Origin: Candidatus Omnitrophota bacterium
Lineage (GTDB): Bacteria; Omnitrophota; Gorgyraeia; 2-01-FULL-45-10
Assembly: GCA_026387135.1 (NCBI GenBank)
Contig: JAPLMH010000074.1
Location: 1 to 11,049 of the forward strand
Reading direction: 5' to 3'
DNA: 11,049 nucleotides
In this document: positions 1-5,082 of the stretch, in pieces
Layout of the letters: each line of letters begins with the position of its first letter
How positions within the stretch are numbered: position 1 is the stretch's first letter
Program-made: the position numbers and the translations under genes
Notes under the pieces: generated by a model
Databases searched by the model: none
What the model saw: the letters and a program-made list of their open reading frames with translations, nothing else
Told to the model about the DNA's origin: nothing

Positions 1-203
1 TGTTCCAGTTGTCACGCCAGTGGCAATGGCTGGGTAGCCGCGTTCGGAAAGGATAAACGCTGAATGCATATAAGCGTGAAGCCTTCCCCGAGAATAGATA
101 TCCCTGAAGACGCCTTGGAGACTACAAGGTTGATAGGCAGCAAATGTAAGAGCCGTAAGGCTTTCAGTTTAGCTGTACTAATCCGTCGTCAGGCTTGACC
201 ATT
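1..203 (+). rRNA. rrl: 23S ribosomal RNA, 3' end (partial)
   Basis: This is the last ~200 nt of large-subunit rRNA. The stretch follows the bacterial domain VI pattern: GTTGTCACGCCA near 8, GATAAACGCTGAA near 51, GTTGATAGGC near 128, and the closing TACTAATCCGTC...AGGCTTGACC. The 3' terminus is set by analogy with the E. coli ending GGCTTAACCTT, so it is uncertain by a few bases. The 5' part lies outside the window. A 5S gene and a terminator follow, so this is the distal end of an rRNA operon. The ~90-nt AT-rich spacer to 5S contains no tRNA. Confidence 0.95.
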
Positions 204-294
204 TTATATTAATCTGTATACATTATGGTCGAAGCTCTATTTGCTTAAAGTAAATGTTGTGTTGTAATGTTATTATGGGTTGTTAAAATTTTAA

Positions 295-413
295 TCCCTG
301 TGCTTTAGAGCGGAGGGGCCACACCCGTTCCCATTCCGAATACGGAAGTTAAGCCCTCCAGCGTTGATGGTACTTGTCGGGCAACTGACTGGGAGAGTAG
401 ACCAGTGCAGGGT
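295..413 (+). rRNA. rrf: 5S ribosomal RNA
   Basis: A complete 5S rRNA of about 119 nt. The conserved loop B/C region (CCACACCCGTTCCCATTCCGAATACGG is too long to miss as a block at 319-345) is followed by AAGTTAAGCCCTCCAGCG, GATGGTACT and GGGAGAGTAG, all standard bacterial 5S landmarks. The 5' CCCTG (296-300) pairs with CAGGG (408-412) to form the terminal helix. The mature ends are inferred from this helix and may be off by two or three bases. It lies ~90 nt after 23S and is followed at once by a terminator. Confidence 0.95.
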
Positions 414-420
414 TAATATT

Positions 421-456
421 AAGCGCGTTGTGACGTTCGTCACAGCGCGCTTTTTT
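421..456 (+). terminator. Rho-independent terminator of the rRNA operon
   Basis: A near-perfect 14-bp stem pairs 421-434 with 439-452. It has one G-T pair and a GTTC tetraloop, and six T residues follow the GC-rich arm. This is a textbook intrinsic terminator. It begins only a few bases after the 5S 3' end, so it should separate the rRNA transcript from the protein-coding block downstream. Confidence 0.93.
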
Positions 457-459
457 ATG

Positions 460-489
460 TCGACTTCTAGGGCATCTGGGTAGTATAAT
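460..489 (+). promoter_or_regulatory. Sigma-70-type promoter for the small-gene block
   Basis: A perfect -10 box TATAAT lies at 484-489. An imperfect -35 TCGACT (460-465, four of six matching TTGACA) sits 18 bp upstream. It falls between the rRNA terminator and the first coding gene at 514, so the 5' leader would be only about 15-20 nt. It may drive much of 514-6855, where I see no comparably good promoter, but that extent is inferred. Confidence 0.6.
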
Positions 490-513
490 TATGAAAATAT
501 AAAAGGAGGAAAT

Positions 514-798
514 ATGTTCAAGAAGATAGCGTTGTTGGTGATAATCTCAGCTTTTCTGTGCGGATCTCTCTTTGCTATGTGCGGGTCATGCGAAATAGGT
601 GATGCTGTCGTGGTTAAAAAAGGGAAAGAAGCATCCGTAAACGTGAATAATACAATATGCCCGGTTACAGGAGATAAGGTCGACATGAAAGACCCAGTGA
701 CTGTAGAGTATAAAGGTAAAATATATAATCTCTGCTGCCCGGCATGCATCAAGGACTTTAACGCCGAGCCGGAAAAATATTCCGCGAAAGTAAAGTAA
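514..798 (+). CDS. Exported YHS-type metal-binding-like protein
   Basis: A 94-residue protein. An N-terminal hydrophobic leader (about residues 3-21, ending SLFA) indicates export. The mature part starts with MCGSC and carries a compact YHS-like domain at about 48-89: CPVTG (49-53), a DP-V-EYKGKIY strand, CCPAC (74-78), then F-x-x-x-P-E-K-Y. YHS domains are small Cys-containing modules often tied to heavy-metal handling and found in P-type ATPases and oxygenases. C23, C26, C49, C74, C75 and C78 are candidate ligands. The start is backed by GGAGG at 505-509, four bases before the ATG. It is the first gene after the promoter at 460-489. The metal and partner cannot be told from sequence. Confidence 0.8.
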   Translation: MFKKIALLVIISAFLCGSLFAMCGSCEIGDAVVVKKGKEASVNVNNTICPVTGDKVDMKDPVTVEYKGKIYNLCCPACIKDFNAEPEKYSAKVK

Positions 799-807
799 GG
801 TAGGAAT

Positions 808-1002
808 ATGAAAAAATTCTATCTATCTGATACCGACAGGAAGATCGGCGGGGTATGCGGTGGGCTAGCCGAGTACTTCAATATTGACTCAACATTCGTC
901 AGGTTATTATTTATACTGGGCGGCCTATTGGGCGGATTTACGGTTATAGCATACCTGGCGCTGTGGATAATATCCCCGCGCCACGCAAAAGGCAAGAGCT
1001 GA
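808..1002 (+). CDS. PspC-domain small membrane protein
   Basis: A 64-residue protein that is almost wholly a PspC domain: KIGGVCGGLAEYF (12-24), D-x-T-x-V-R-L (27-33), then a Gly-rich hydrophobic segment (about 34-56) and a basic tail. PspC is an inner-membrane component of phage-shock envelope-stress systems. Minimal stand-alone versions like this are common and often of unknown detailed function. The ATG follows AAGGTAGG with short spacing. It lies 9 nt after the YHS gene and 3 nt before a response regulator. No pspA or pspB homologue is visible here, so a full Psp pathway cannot be claimed. Confidence 0.88.
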   Translation: MKKFYLSDTDRKIGGVCGGLAEYFNIDSTFVRLLFILGGLLGGFTVIAYLALWIISPRHAKGKS

Positions 1003-1005
1003 TCC

Positions 1006-1380
1006 TTGATCAAAAAGAAGATATTGATAATCGAAGACGAGCCTGATGCGGCCGCGCTTTTGAAACTGCATCTGGAAAAATATAATTACGAAGTGCTGTT
1101 GGCCGGGGACGGCAAAGAGGGGTACCGCCTTGCGCGTACGCGGGCACCCGACCTTATCCTTCTTGACCTAATGATACCCGAGATGGATGGGTTTTGGGTC
1201 TGCAGTATGGTAAAGAGCGACAAGAAGTTCGCGGGGATCGCCATCATCGCTCTTACGGCGAGATCCGCTCCAGATGACATGAAGACCGCAAAAGAGTGCG
1301 GGGCGAATGATTATGTCGTAAAGCCGTTCGAATTCAGCGAGCTTTTAGTGAAGATCAGGGGGTTGATAGGTGAGAGTTAA
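1006..1380 (+). CDS. Stand-alone response-regulator receiver protein
   Basis: A 124-residue CheY-like receiver domain with no output domain. It has the acidic pair E10-D11 plus E12, the phosphoacceptor D54 in LILLDLMIPEMDG, T84 in ALTA, and K106 in VVKPF; together these are the full active-site set. The receiver fold fills the protein, so it should act by phospho-dependent protein contacts rather than DNA binding. The start is a TTG, chosen because MIKKKILIIEDE is the usual receiver N-terminus and no ATG lies nearby. Its Shine-Dalgarno is weak. No histidine kinase is encoded in the window, so its partner is unknown. Its 3' end overlaps the next gene by 11 nt. Confidence 0.92.
   Translation: MIKKKILIIEDEPDAAALLKLHLEKYNYEVLLAGDGKEGYRLARTRAPDLILLDLMIPEMDGFWVCSMVKSDKKFAGIAIIALTARSAPDDMKTAKECGANDYVVKPFEFSELLVKIRGLIGES
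1357..1362 (+). promoter_or_regulatory. Ribosome binding site fixing the GTG start at 1370
   Basis: AGGGGG lies seven bases before the GTG at 1370, inside the end of the receiver gene. The in-frame ATG at 1385 has no comparable site upstream, so the GTG is preferred. Confidence 0.6.
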
Positions 1381-1795
1381 AAAGATGGGTCATAAAGTTC
1401 TATTACTTGCGACGCTTCTCCTCGTGCCCTCCATGGCTCTCGGGATAGGGGGAGGCATGGAAGGCGACTCCGGCTCCGTGCCAAAAGTCATCTATACCAA
1501 ACCAGCGGACGGATCCGCATTGGATCTTACTGGCAAGGAAAGGATAGTCTTCGAGTGGCAGATGGTGCCGATCCCGAGCGGTAATAGAGAGACTTATAAG
1601 TTTGTCTTATTCAAAGGCGATGGCTATCAAGAAGTGTCAAGCCAGATGATAGATGCCAGAACATTCCGCGCGGAAGTGCCATCGGATAAATTCGAGCCCG
1701 ACGCCAGATACAGATGGTATGTGAAACAGCGTGACGCAAAGACCCTGGTTTGGAGTCAATATGACAGCTGGTATTTTAAGGTAACCAAGAGGTGA
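1370..1795 (+). CDS. Exported protein with fibronectin-III-like fold
   Basis: A 141-residue protein with a basic N-terminus and hydrophobic leader (about 8-25, ending SMALG). The mature part, roughly 38-139, looks like one beta-sandwich domain of the fibronectin-III/Ig-like kind: P-K-V-I-Y-T-K-P-A-D-G at the first strand, FEWQ (61-64), RYRWYVKQRD (113-122) and a closing W-S-Q-Y-D-S-W-Y-F-K-V. Such single domains occur in secreted adhesion or scaffold proteins, but I do not recognise a specific family. The GTG start overlaps the receiver gene by 11 nt. The stop overlaps the SD of the next gene, so the three genes are probably co-translated. Export is well supported; the fold is inferred from motif spacing. 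Confidence 0.75.
   Translation: MRVKKMGHKVLLLATLLLVPSMALGIGGGMEGDSGSVPKVIYTKPADGSALDLTGKERIVFEWQMVPIPSGNRETYKFVLFKGDGYQEVSSQMIDARTFRAEVPSDKFEPDARYRWYVKQRDAKTLVWSQYDSWYFKVTKR
1787..1795 (+). promoter_or_regulatory. Ribosome binding site fixing the ATG start at 1798
   Basis: AAGAGGTGA is nearly the full complement of the 16S 3' end. It includes the TGA stop of the upstream gene. Its position fits the ATG at 1798 and overlaps the GTG at 1792, so the GTG is unlikely to be the start. Confidence 0.6.
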
Positions 1796-1797
1796 TC

Positions 1798-2034
1798 ATG
1801 AATAGGGCAAAGTTGTTCAAGGCGGCTAATGTATTGTTGGCGATATCATTTTTAGTACAGGTTATTACCGTGATCGGAATGGTATTCTTTAAGGGTATTT
1901 TGAGGCAATTGGGCATATCCGGCATCTTCTTTGAGATCCATGAACAGAACGGATTTATCTTCGTTGCGCTTGTCTTAGTGCACCTATTCTTTAATTGGGG
2001 ATGGGTGAAGGTGAATATCCTGAAAAGAAAATAG
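1798..2034 (+). CDS. Two-helix DUF4405-like membrane protein
   Basis: A 78-residue integral membrane protein with hydrophobic segments at about 10-31 and 51-66. Between and within them are H48 (FEIHEQNGF) and H62 (LVHLFFNWGWV). The spacing His-x2-Asn-Gly...His-Leu-x3-Asn-Trp-x-Trp matches what I know of DUF4405, a small cytochrome-b-like family in which such histidines are candidate haem ligands. The ATG at 1798 is chosen over the in-frame GTG at 1792 because the SD overlaps that GTG. No redox partner gene is adjacent, so haem binding is inference. Confidence 0.72.
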   Translation: MNRAKLFKAANVLLAISFLVQVITVIGMVFFKGILRQLGISGIFFEIHEQNGFIFVALVLVHLFFNWGWVKVNILKRK

Positions 2035-2084
2035 AGCTACCTCCTTTGCATTTCCTGGGATTCGTGATAGACTAATATGATAAC

Positions 2085-2091
2085 GGAGGTG
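2085..2091 (+). promoter_or_regulatory. Ribosome binding site fixing the ATG start at 2095
   Basis: GGAGGTG with its GGAGG core five bases before ATG 2095. The upstream in-frame ATG at 2077 has no such site and would place this SD inside the coding region. Confidence 0.7.
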
Positions 2092-2094
2092 TTT

Positions 2095-2343
2095 ATGGAA
2101 GAGAAACAGATAGGGGCTGTTGACCATTTTTTCGGCAATATCAGCGTAAGCATGATCAAGTTGACCGACACGCTGAAGGTTGGGGATAAGATACATATAA
2201 AAGGCAATACTTCAGATTTTGTACAGGATATCTCCTCAATGCAGATCGATCGCGTTCCCGCGCAGGAAGCCAAGGCCGGCGACCTCATCAGTATCAAGGT
2301 CGATCAAAAAGTCCGCAAGGACGATGCTGTATATAAAATCTAA
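2095..2343 (+). CDS. Translation-factor domain-II-like small protein
   Basis: An 82-residue soluble protein equivalent to a single beta-barrel like domain II of EF-Tu, also seen at the C-terminus of U32 peptidases. Diagnostic segments are I-G-A-V-D-H-F-F (6-13), the D-x-L-K-V-G-D-K-I-H-I-K-G run (25-37), SMQIDR (48-53), E-A-K-A-G-D-L-I-S-I-K-V (58-69) and a final D-A-V-Y-K-I. There is no GTPase domain or peptidase domain, and the protein starts and ends exactly at the barrel, so it is probably complete rather than a fragment. Free-standing proteins of this type are usually annotated as translation elongation factor-like; their role is not established. It sits between membrane/exported protein genes with ~60 nt upstream. 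Confidence 0.78.
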   Translation: MEEKQIGAVDHFFGNISVSMIKLTDTLKVGDKIHIKGNTSDFVQDISSMQIDRVPAQEAKAGDLISIKVDQKVRKDDAVYKI

Positions 2344-2368
2344 TTTTACGGGAGGGGAAGAATAAGAT

Positions 2369-2581
2369 ATGAAAAGATACTTCATGTTAATTCTTGTAGT
2401 TGTATGTCTGTTCAGCTGCGCTTCAAATGGATTTGCCTGGTCAGACGACGTGGAAGGGATGCTTATGCCTTCGCCGAGAGGCGAGGATAATATGTCAGAC
2501 CCCGAAGCTGTTATGGAGAATGTAGAAGGGCCGGTAGACGCGCCTTCTGAGAATGCAGCGCCTACGATAGCATGGGAGTGA
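2369..2581 (+). CDS. Small acidic exported protein or lipoprotein
   Basis: A 70-residue protein I cannot assign to a family. The leader (about 1-24) has a hydrophobic core followed by LFSC-ASN-GFA. C17 could be a lipidation site with a slightly atypical lipobox, or cleavage could follow A24. The mature part is short, Pro-, Glu- and Asp-rich, and probably disordered (for example PEAVMENVEGPVDAPSENA). GGAGGGG lies at 2351-2357, rather far from the ATG, so initiation may be modest. Its TGA overlaps the SD of the BamE-like gene, which suggests coupled expression. The real product is likely given the signal peptide and operon spacing; the function is unknown. Confidence 0.62.
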   Translation: MKRYFMLILVVVCLFSCASNGFAWSDDVEGMLMPSPRGEDNMSDPEAVMENVEGPVDAPSENAAPTIAWE

Positions 2582-2583
2582 TT

Positions 2584-2952
2584 ATGCAAAGGATAGTGGT
2601 CGTCTTCTGCATTATCTTAATATCGTGCGCATCCAATTGTTGCGCCGAGGGATTAGGGACGCTGATAGAATTAGGCAGGTCACAAGCCGAGATGCATAAG
2701 CAGTATGCCCAGGAGACGAGATCTTTTGAAGCCGTGAAGAGAGCCATAGAGACGGGCGCCATTAAGAAGGGCATGGATAAGGCTTCGATCCTTTCAAAAT
2801 ACGGCGAGCCCGTAGTGATAGTGGATGACCTGGACGGAAAGCGCGTAGACTGGATATATAAGCCGGCAGAGTCTTCATTCTTTGAAGGTGTAAGGGCGAC
2901 TCTATTCTTCACTTCCGAAGGCGTGCTGGACGAAGCGAAGCTCGGGGAGTAA
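2584..2952 (+). CDS. BamE/SmpA-like lipoprotein
   Basis: A 122-residue predicted lipoprotein. LISC at 12-15 is a good lipobox after a hydrophobic leader. A coiled, polar linker (about 25-58) leads to a SmpA/OmlA-type segment: GAIKKGMDKASILSKYGEP (58-76), then V-D-W-I-Y-K-P, an A-T-L-F-F-T strand, and G-V-L-D-E-A. In this superfamily the G-M-x-x-x-x-V/I-x-x-x-x-G-x-P motif marks small outer-membrane lipoproteins such as BamE, but many paralogues have other roles, so this need not be the Bam subunit. The ATG at 2584 is preferred over ATG 2572 because GGGAG at 2574-2578 is well placed for it. yajQ follows three bases after the stop. Confidence 0.72.
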   Translation: MQRIVVVFCIILISCASNCCAEGLGTLIELGRSQAEMHKQYAQETRSFEAVKRAIETGAIKKGMDKASILSKYGEPVVIVDDLDGKRVDWIYKPAESSFFEGVRATLFFTSEGVLDEAKLGE

Positions 2953-2955
2953 AAA

Positions 2956-3456
2956 ATGGCAAAAGAGAGTTATTCGTTCGATATAGTTTCCGAAGCGGAT
3001 CTGCAGGAAGTCGATAACGCGGTCAATCAGGCGAAGAAGGAGCTAGCCCAGAGGTTCGATTTTAAGGGCAGCAAATCTTCCATAGATTATAATCGCGCCG
3101 AGAAGAAGATACTGTTGGTAGGCGACGACGACTTCAAGCTGCGTTCCGTCAAGGATATACTTGCCGCCAAGCTTGCCAAGAGAGGCGTATCCATGAAGCT
3201 TCTTACTTTCAGCGACCCCGTGCATGTATTCGGCGGATGTTTCCAGCAAAATGCCGACCTGGCGGCCGGGATACCTCAGGACAAGGCTAAGGACCTCGTT
3301 AAAGTGATAAAGGCTCTGGACCTGAAGGTTCAGGCGCAGATAGAGGGAGAGAAGGTGCGCGTCTCTTCGCCTAAGAAGGATGATCTGCAGGCTGTCATAA
3401 CCCACCTTAGAAAGACGGACTTTCCGTTGGCGCTCACCTTCTGTAATTACAGATGA
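2956..3456 (+). CDS. yajQ: YajQ-family nucleotide-binding protein
   Basis: A 166-residue protein of the usual YajQ length. It shows the family start S-Y-S-F-D-I-V-S-E, R-F-D-F-K-G-S (about 33-38), the D-D-D-F-K-L-R-S-V-K-D-I-L region (57-69), the acidic and Lys-rich middle, and the family end T-D-F-P-L-A-L-x-F-C-N-Y-R. YajQ proteins have paired ferredoxin-like folds; some members bind cyclic di-GMP and act with transcription factors, but this is not general. The SD GGAG at 2946-2949 supports the ATG. The stop overlaps the next start as ATGA, so the YwqK-like gene downstream is probably translationally coupled. Confidence 0.95.
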   Translation: MAKESYSFDIVSEADLQEVDNAVNQAKKELAQRFDFKGSKSSIDYNRAEKKILLVGDDDFKLRSVKDILAAKLAKRGVSMKLLTFSDPVHVFGGCFQQNADLAAGIPQDKAKDLVKVIKALDLKVQAQIEGEKVRVSSPKKDDLQAVITHLRKTDFPLALTFCNYR

Positions 3457-3986
3457 AAGTAGCCTGCGCTATATTTTTTATCCTCTCGGTTGCTCTATCT
3501 TCACAGGCGGTCTATGCGGAAGGCGAAGTCAAGGGCCTTAAGAAGATAGAATACTGGAAGACCGGTAAGGTCAAGCAGTGTGATGTCTATGACGTCAACG
3601 GCTATCTTAAGGCAAAGGTCTATTGCCGCGGCGACGGGACAATAGAGAAGATAGAGAGGTTTAACATGATAGGTAAGCGCGTGGAAGAGGCTCTTTATGA
3701 CGGCCGCGGTAAGCTTAAGACCGGCATAGACGGATGGGCGGCGATACGGTGGATCTACAGCGGCCCTATGCAGTTATATGAGATAGCGTACGATGAGACG
3801 GGAAAGCCGATGGAGATGAAGATGTATAGCGAGTCCGGCAGGCTGATAGCCAGGCGATACAGGGACGACGTAAATTTCGATCCCTACGAGCAGGCGAGCA
3901 TGTATATGATGCTTGGGGGGCAGAGCGCGGCCTTTTATGATACTACGGTAAGAAAAGAGGATGAGGGCGATATACTGGAGCCGTGA
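3453..3986 (+). CDS. Exported YwqK/MORN-like repeat protein
   Basis: A 177-residue protein with a signal peptide (about 1-22, ending AVYA). The mature part contains degenerate ~23-residue repeats of the form aromatic-D-x-x-G-K-x...Y, for example YDVNGYLK (46-53), YDGRGKLK (82-89), YDETGKPM (113-120) and YSESGRLI (125-132). These resemble the YwqK/toxin-antitoxin-repeat or MORN-like beta-hairpin repeats seen in many secreted bacterial proteins. The C-terminal 40 residues carry no repeat and end acidic. It has no clear SD of its own; its ATG overlaps the yajQ stop. There is no sign of a toxin partner, so a toxin-antitoxin role is not claimed. Confidence 0.72.
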   Translation: MKVACAIFFILSVALSSQAVYAEGEVKGLKKIEYWKTGKVKQCDVYDVNGYLKAKVYCRGDGTIEKIERFNMIGKRVEEALYDGRGKLKTGIDGWAAIRWIYSGPMQLYEIAYDETGKPMEMKMYSESGRLIARRYRDDVNFDPYEQASMYMMLGGQSAAFYDTTVRKEDEGDILEP

Positions 3987-3995
3987 GGTAAAGAG

Positions 3996-4412
3996 ATGAA
4001 GAGTTATACAAAATATCTTTGGTTCAGCACGAAGAACCGGTACGACATCATAAATATCACTGATCAGGTGGAGGATGCGATTAGCGAGAGTAAAGTCAAA
4101 GAAGGCCTGTGCCTTGTCAATGCGATGCATATAACCGCAAGCGTATTTATCAATGACAACGAGATCGGGCTGCATCAGGATTTTTTAGCATGGGTAGAAA
4201 AATTGGCGCCGTACGGCAAGGAGAAATATAAACATAATCTCACCGGAGAAGATAACGGTGACGCACATTTGAAAAGAACTATAATGGGGCGCGAGGTGGT
4301 CTGCGCGATCACGAACGGCAAGCTTGATTTCGGTCCATGGGAGCAGATATTTTACGGAGAGTTCGACGGACAGAGAAAGAAGAGGGTCCTGGTAAAGGTG
4401 ATAGGAGAGTAA
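3996..4412 (+). CDS. yjbQ: YjbQ family protein (UPF0047)
   Basis: A 138-residue protein of typical YjbQ length. The family signatures appear in order: MHITASVFINDNE (44-56), Y-K-H (78-80), EDNGDAHLK (86-93), G-x-L-D-F-G-P-W-E-Q-I (108-118) and GEFDGQRKKRV (121-131). H45, H80 and H91 are the likely conserved metal or phosphate site residues. Members have been named secondary thiamine-phosphate synthase because E. coli YjbQ can weakly supply this activity; the physiological role is unsettled. No thi gene is nearby. The SD-like TGAGGT at 3984-3989 precedes the ATG, and the TAA shares one base with the next ATG. Confidence 0.93.
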   Translation: MKSYTKYLWFSTKNRYDIINITDQVEDAISESKVKEGLCLVNAMHITASVFINDNEIGLHQDFLAWVEKLAPYGKEKYKHNLTGEDNGDAHLKRTIMGREVVCAITNGKLDFGPWEQIFYGEFDGQRKKRVLVKVIGE

Positions 4413-4756
4413 TGTTTATGAAGAACATTTCTATTGGCTTGGCTGTTATTTTCGCCTTGGTTTCGATATTTTTCGCGTGCGGTATCTGTCATTGCGATGA
4501 TTCAGGACAGAACTTGAAGACATTCAGGGGGCAGGTACAGGAGATTGACTGGGTTGGTTCGCTTCTTACGTGCGAGGGGACTGATGAGATGACATTCTAC
4601 GTTCCTTCCGGAACCAAGGTAAGGTATGGAACCGATGCGGTCTCTTTGGAGGACCTTGAACAGGATGATTACGTTCTTATAAAGTATATTGACGACCCCA
4701 CGGGAACACCCAAGGCGGTCAGTATATCTGTAAACAAGACCTATCCAGAATTCTGA
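4412..4756 (+). CDS. Exported DWVGS-motif protein, first of tandem pair
   Basis: A 114-residue protein with a hydrophobic leader (about 6-23) and a Cys-rich leader end (C23, C26, C28). The mature domain at about 38-107 has GQVQEIDWVGS (40-50), MTFYVPSGTKVR (60-71) and YIDDPTG (92-98), probably a small beta-barrel resembling DUF5666/OB-like exported domains. The function is unknown. It is clearly paralogous to the gene at 4759. The ATG at 4412 shares a base with the yjbQ stop (TAATG) and follows AGGAGAG; ATG 4418 is a possible alternative. A longer in-frame extension to 4337 is rejected because it overlaps yjbQ and spoils the signal peptide. Confidence 0.72.
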   Translation: MFMKNISIGLAVIFALVSIFFACGICHCDDSGQNLKTFRGQVQEIDWVGSLLTCEGTDEMTFYVPSGTKVRYGTDAVSLEDLEQDDYVLIKYIDDPTGTPKAVSISVNKTYPEF

Positions 4757-4758
4757 TC

Positions 4759-5079
4759 ATGACGAAGGCGTTTAAAATTGCGGCCGCTATATTCCTTATC
4801 GCAGCAGCGCTTGGCGCGTCGCCTTCCTATTGCGCGGATGAGTCCAAGACAAGCCATTACGAAGGGCGCATAGCATACCTTGACTGGGTCGGCTCGAAGA
4901 TGATACTTAACGGAGTAGGTCAGATGGAGTTCTACGTACCTCGCGGCACAAGGATCCGAAAACTGGGCGGCTCTATAAGTTTCTCGGACTTGAATATCCT
5001 CGATAACGCGATAGTCAATTATTACGAAGACCCCTCCGGTAAAAATATCGCAGTCCGTATAACAATCACCGTGGTCTGA
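4759..5079 (+). CDS. Exported DWVGS-motif protein, second of tandem pair
   Basis: A 106-residue protein with a signal peptide (about 1-26, SYCA before the mature end). The mature domain mirrors the upstream paralogue: EGRIAYLDWVGS (35-46), MEFYVPRGTRIR (56-67) and YYEDPSG (88-94). By hand I count about 26 identities over 71 aligned residues. The two are therefore an old tandem duplication, and the acidic hairpin D-P-S/T-G is kept in both. The start lies two bases after the preceding stop (TGATCATG) and lacks a visible SD, so translation probably depends on coupling. The function is unknown. Confidence 0.72.
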   Translation: MTKAFKIAAAIFLIAAALGASPSYCADESKTSHYEGRIAYLDWVGSKMILNGVGQMEFYVPRGTRIRKLGGSISFSDLNILDNAIVNYYEDPSGKNIAVRITITVV

Positions 5080-5082
5080 TAG

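Noticed and set aside
204..294. tRNA gene in the 23S-5S spacer
   Set aside because: The spacer is AT-rich and shows no TTCGA T-loop or CCA-proximal acceptor pairing.
489..752. Minus-strand open frame opposite the YHS gene
   Set aside because: It overlaps a well-supported gene and its SD and promoter region, with no recognisable protein features.
3453..3986. YwqK-like gene as part of a toxin-antitoxin system
   Set aside because: The protein has a signal peptide and no adjacent toxin-like partner; repeats of this kind are common in secreted proteins without such a role.
4337..4411. N-terminal extension of the first DWVGS protein to ATG 4337
   Set aside because: It overlaps yjbQ by 76 nt, is highly charged, and would bury a good signal peptide that begins at 4412.
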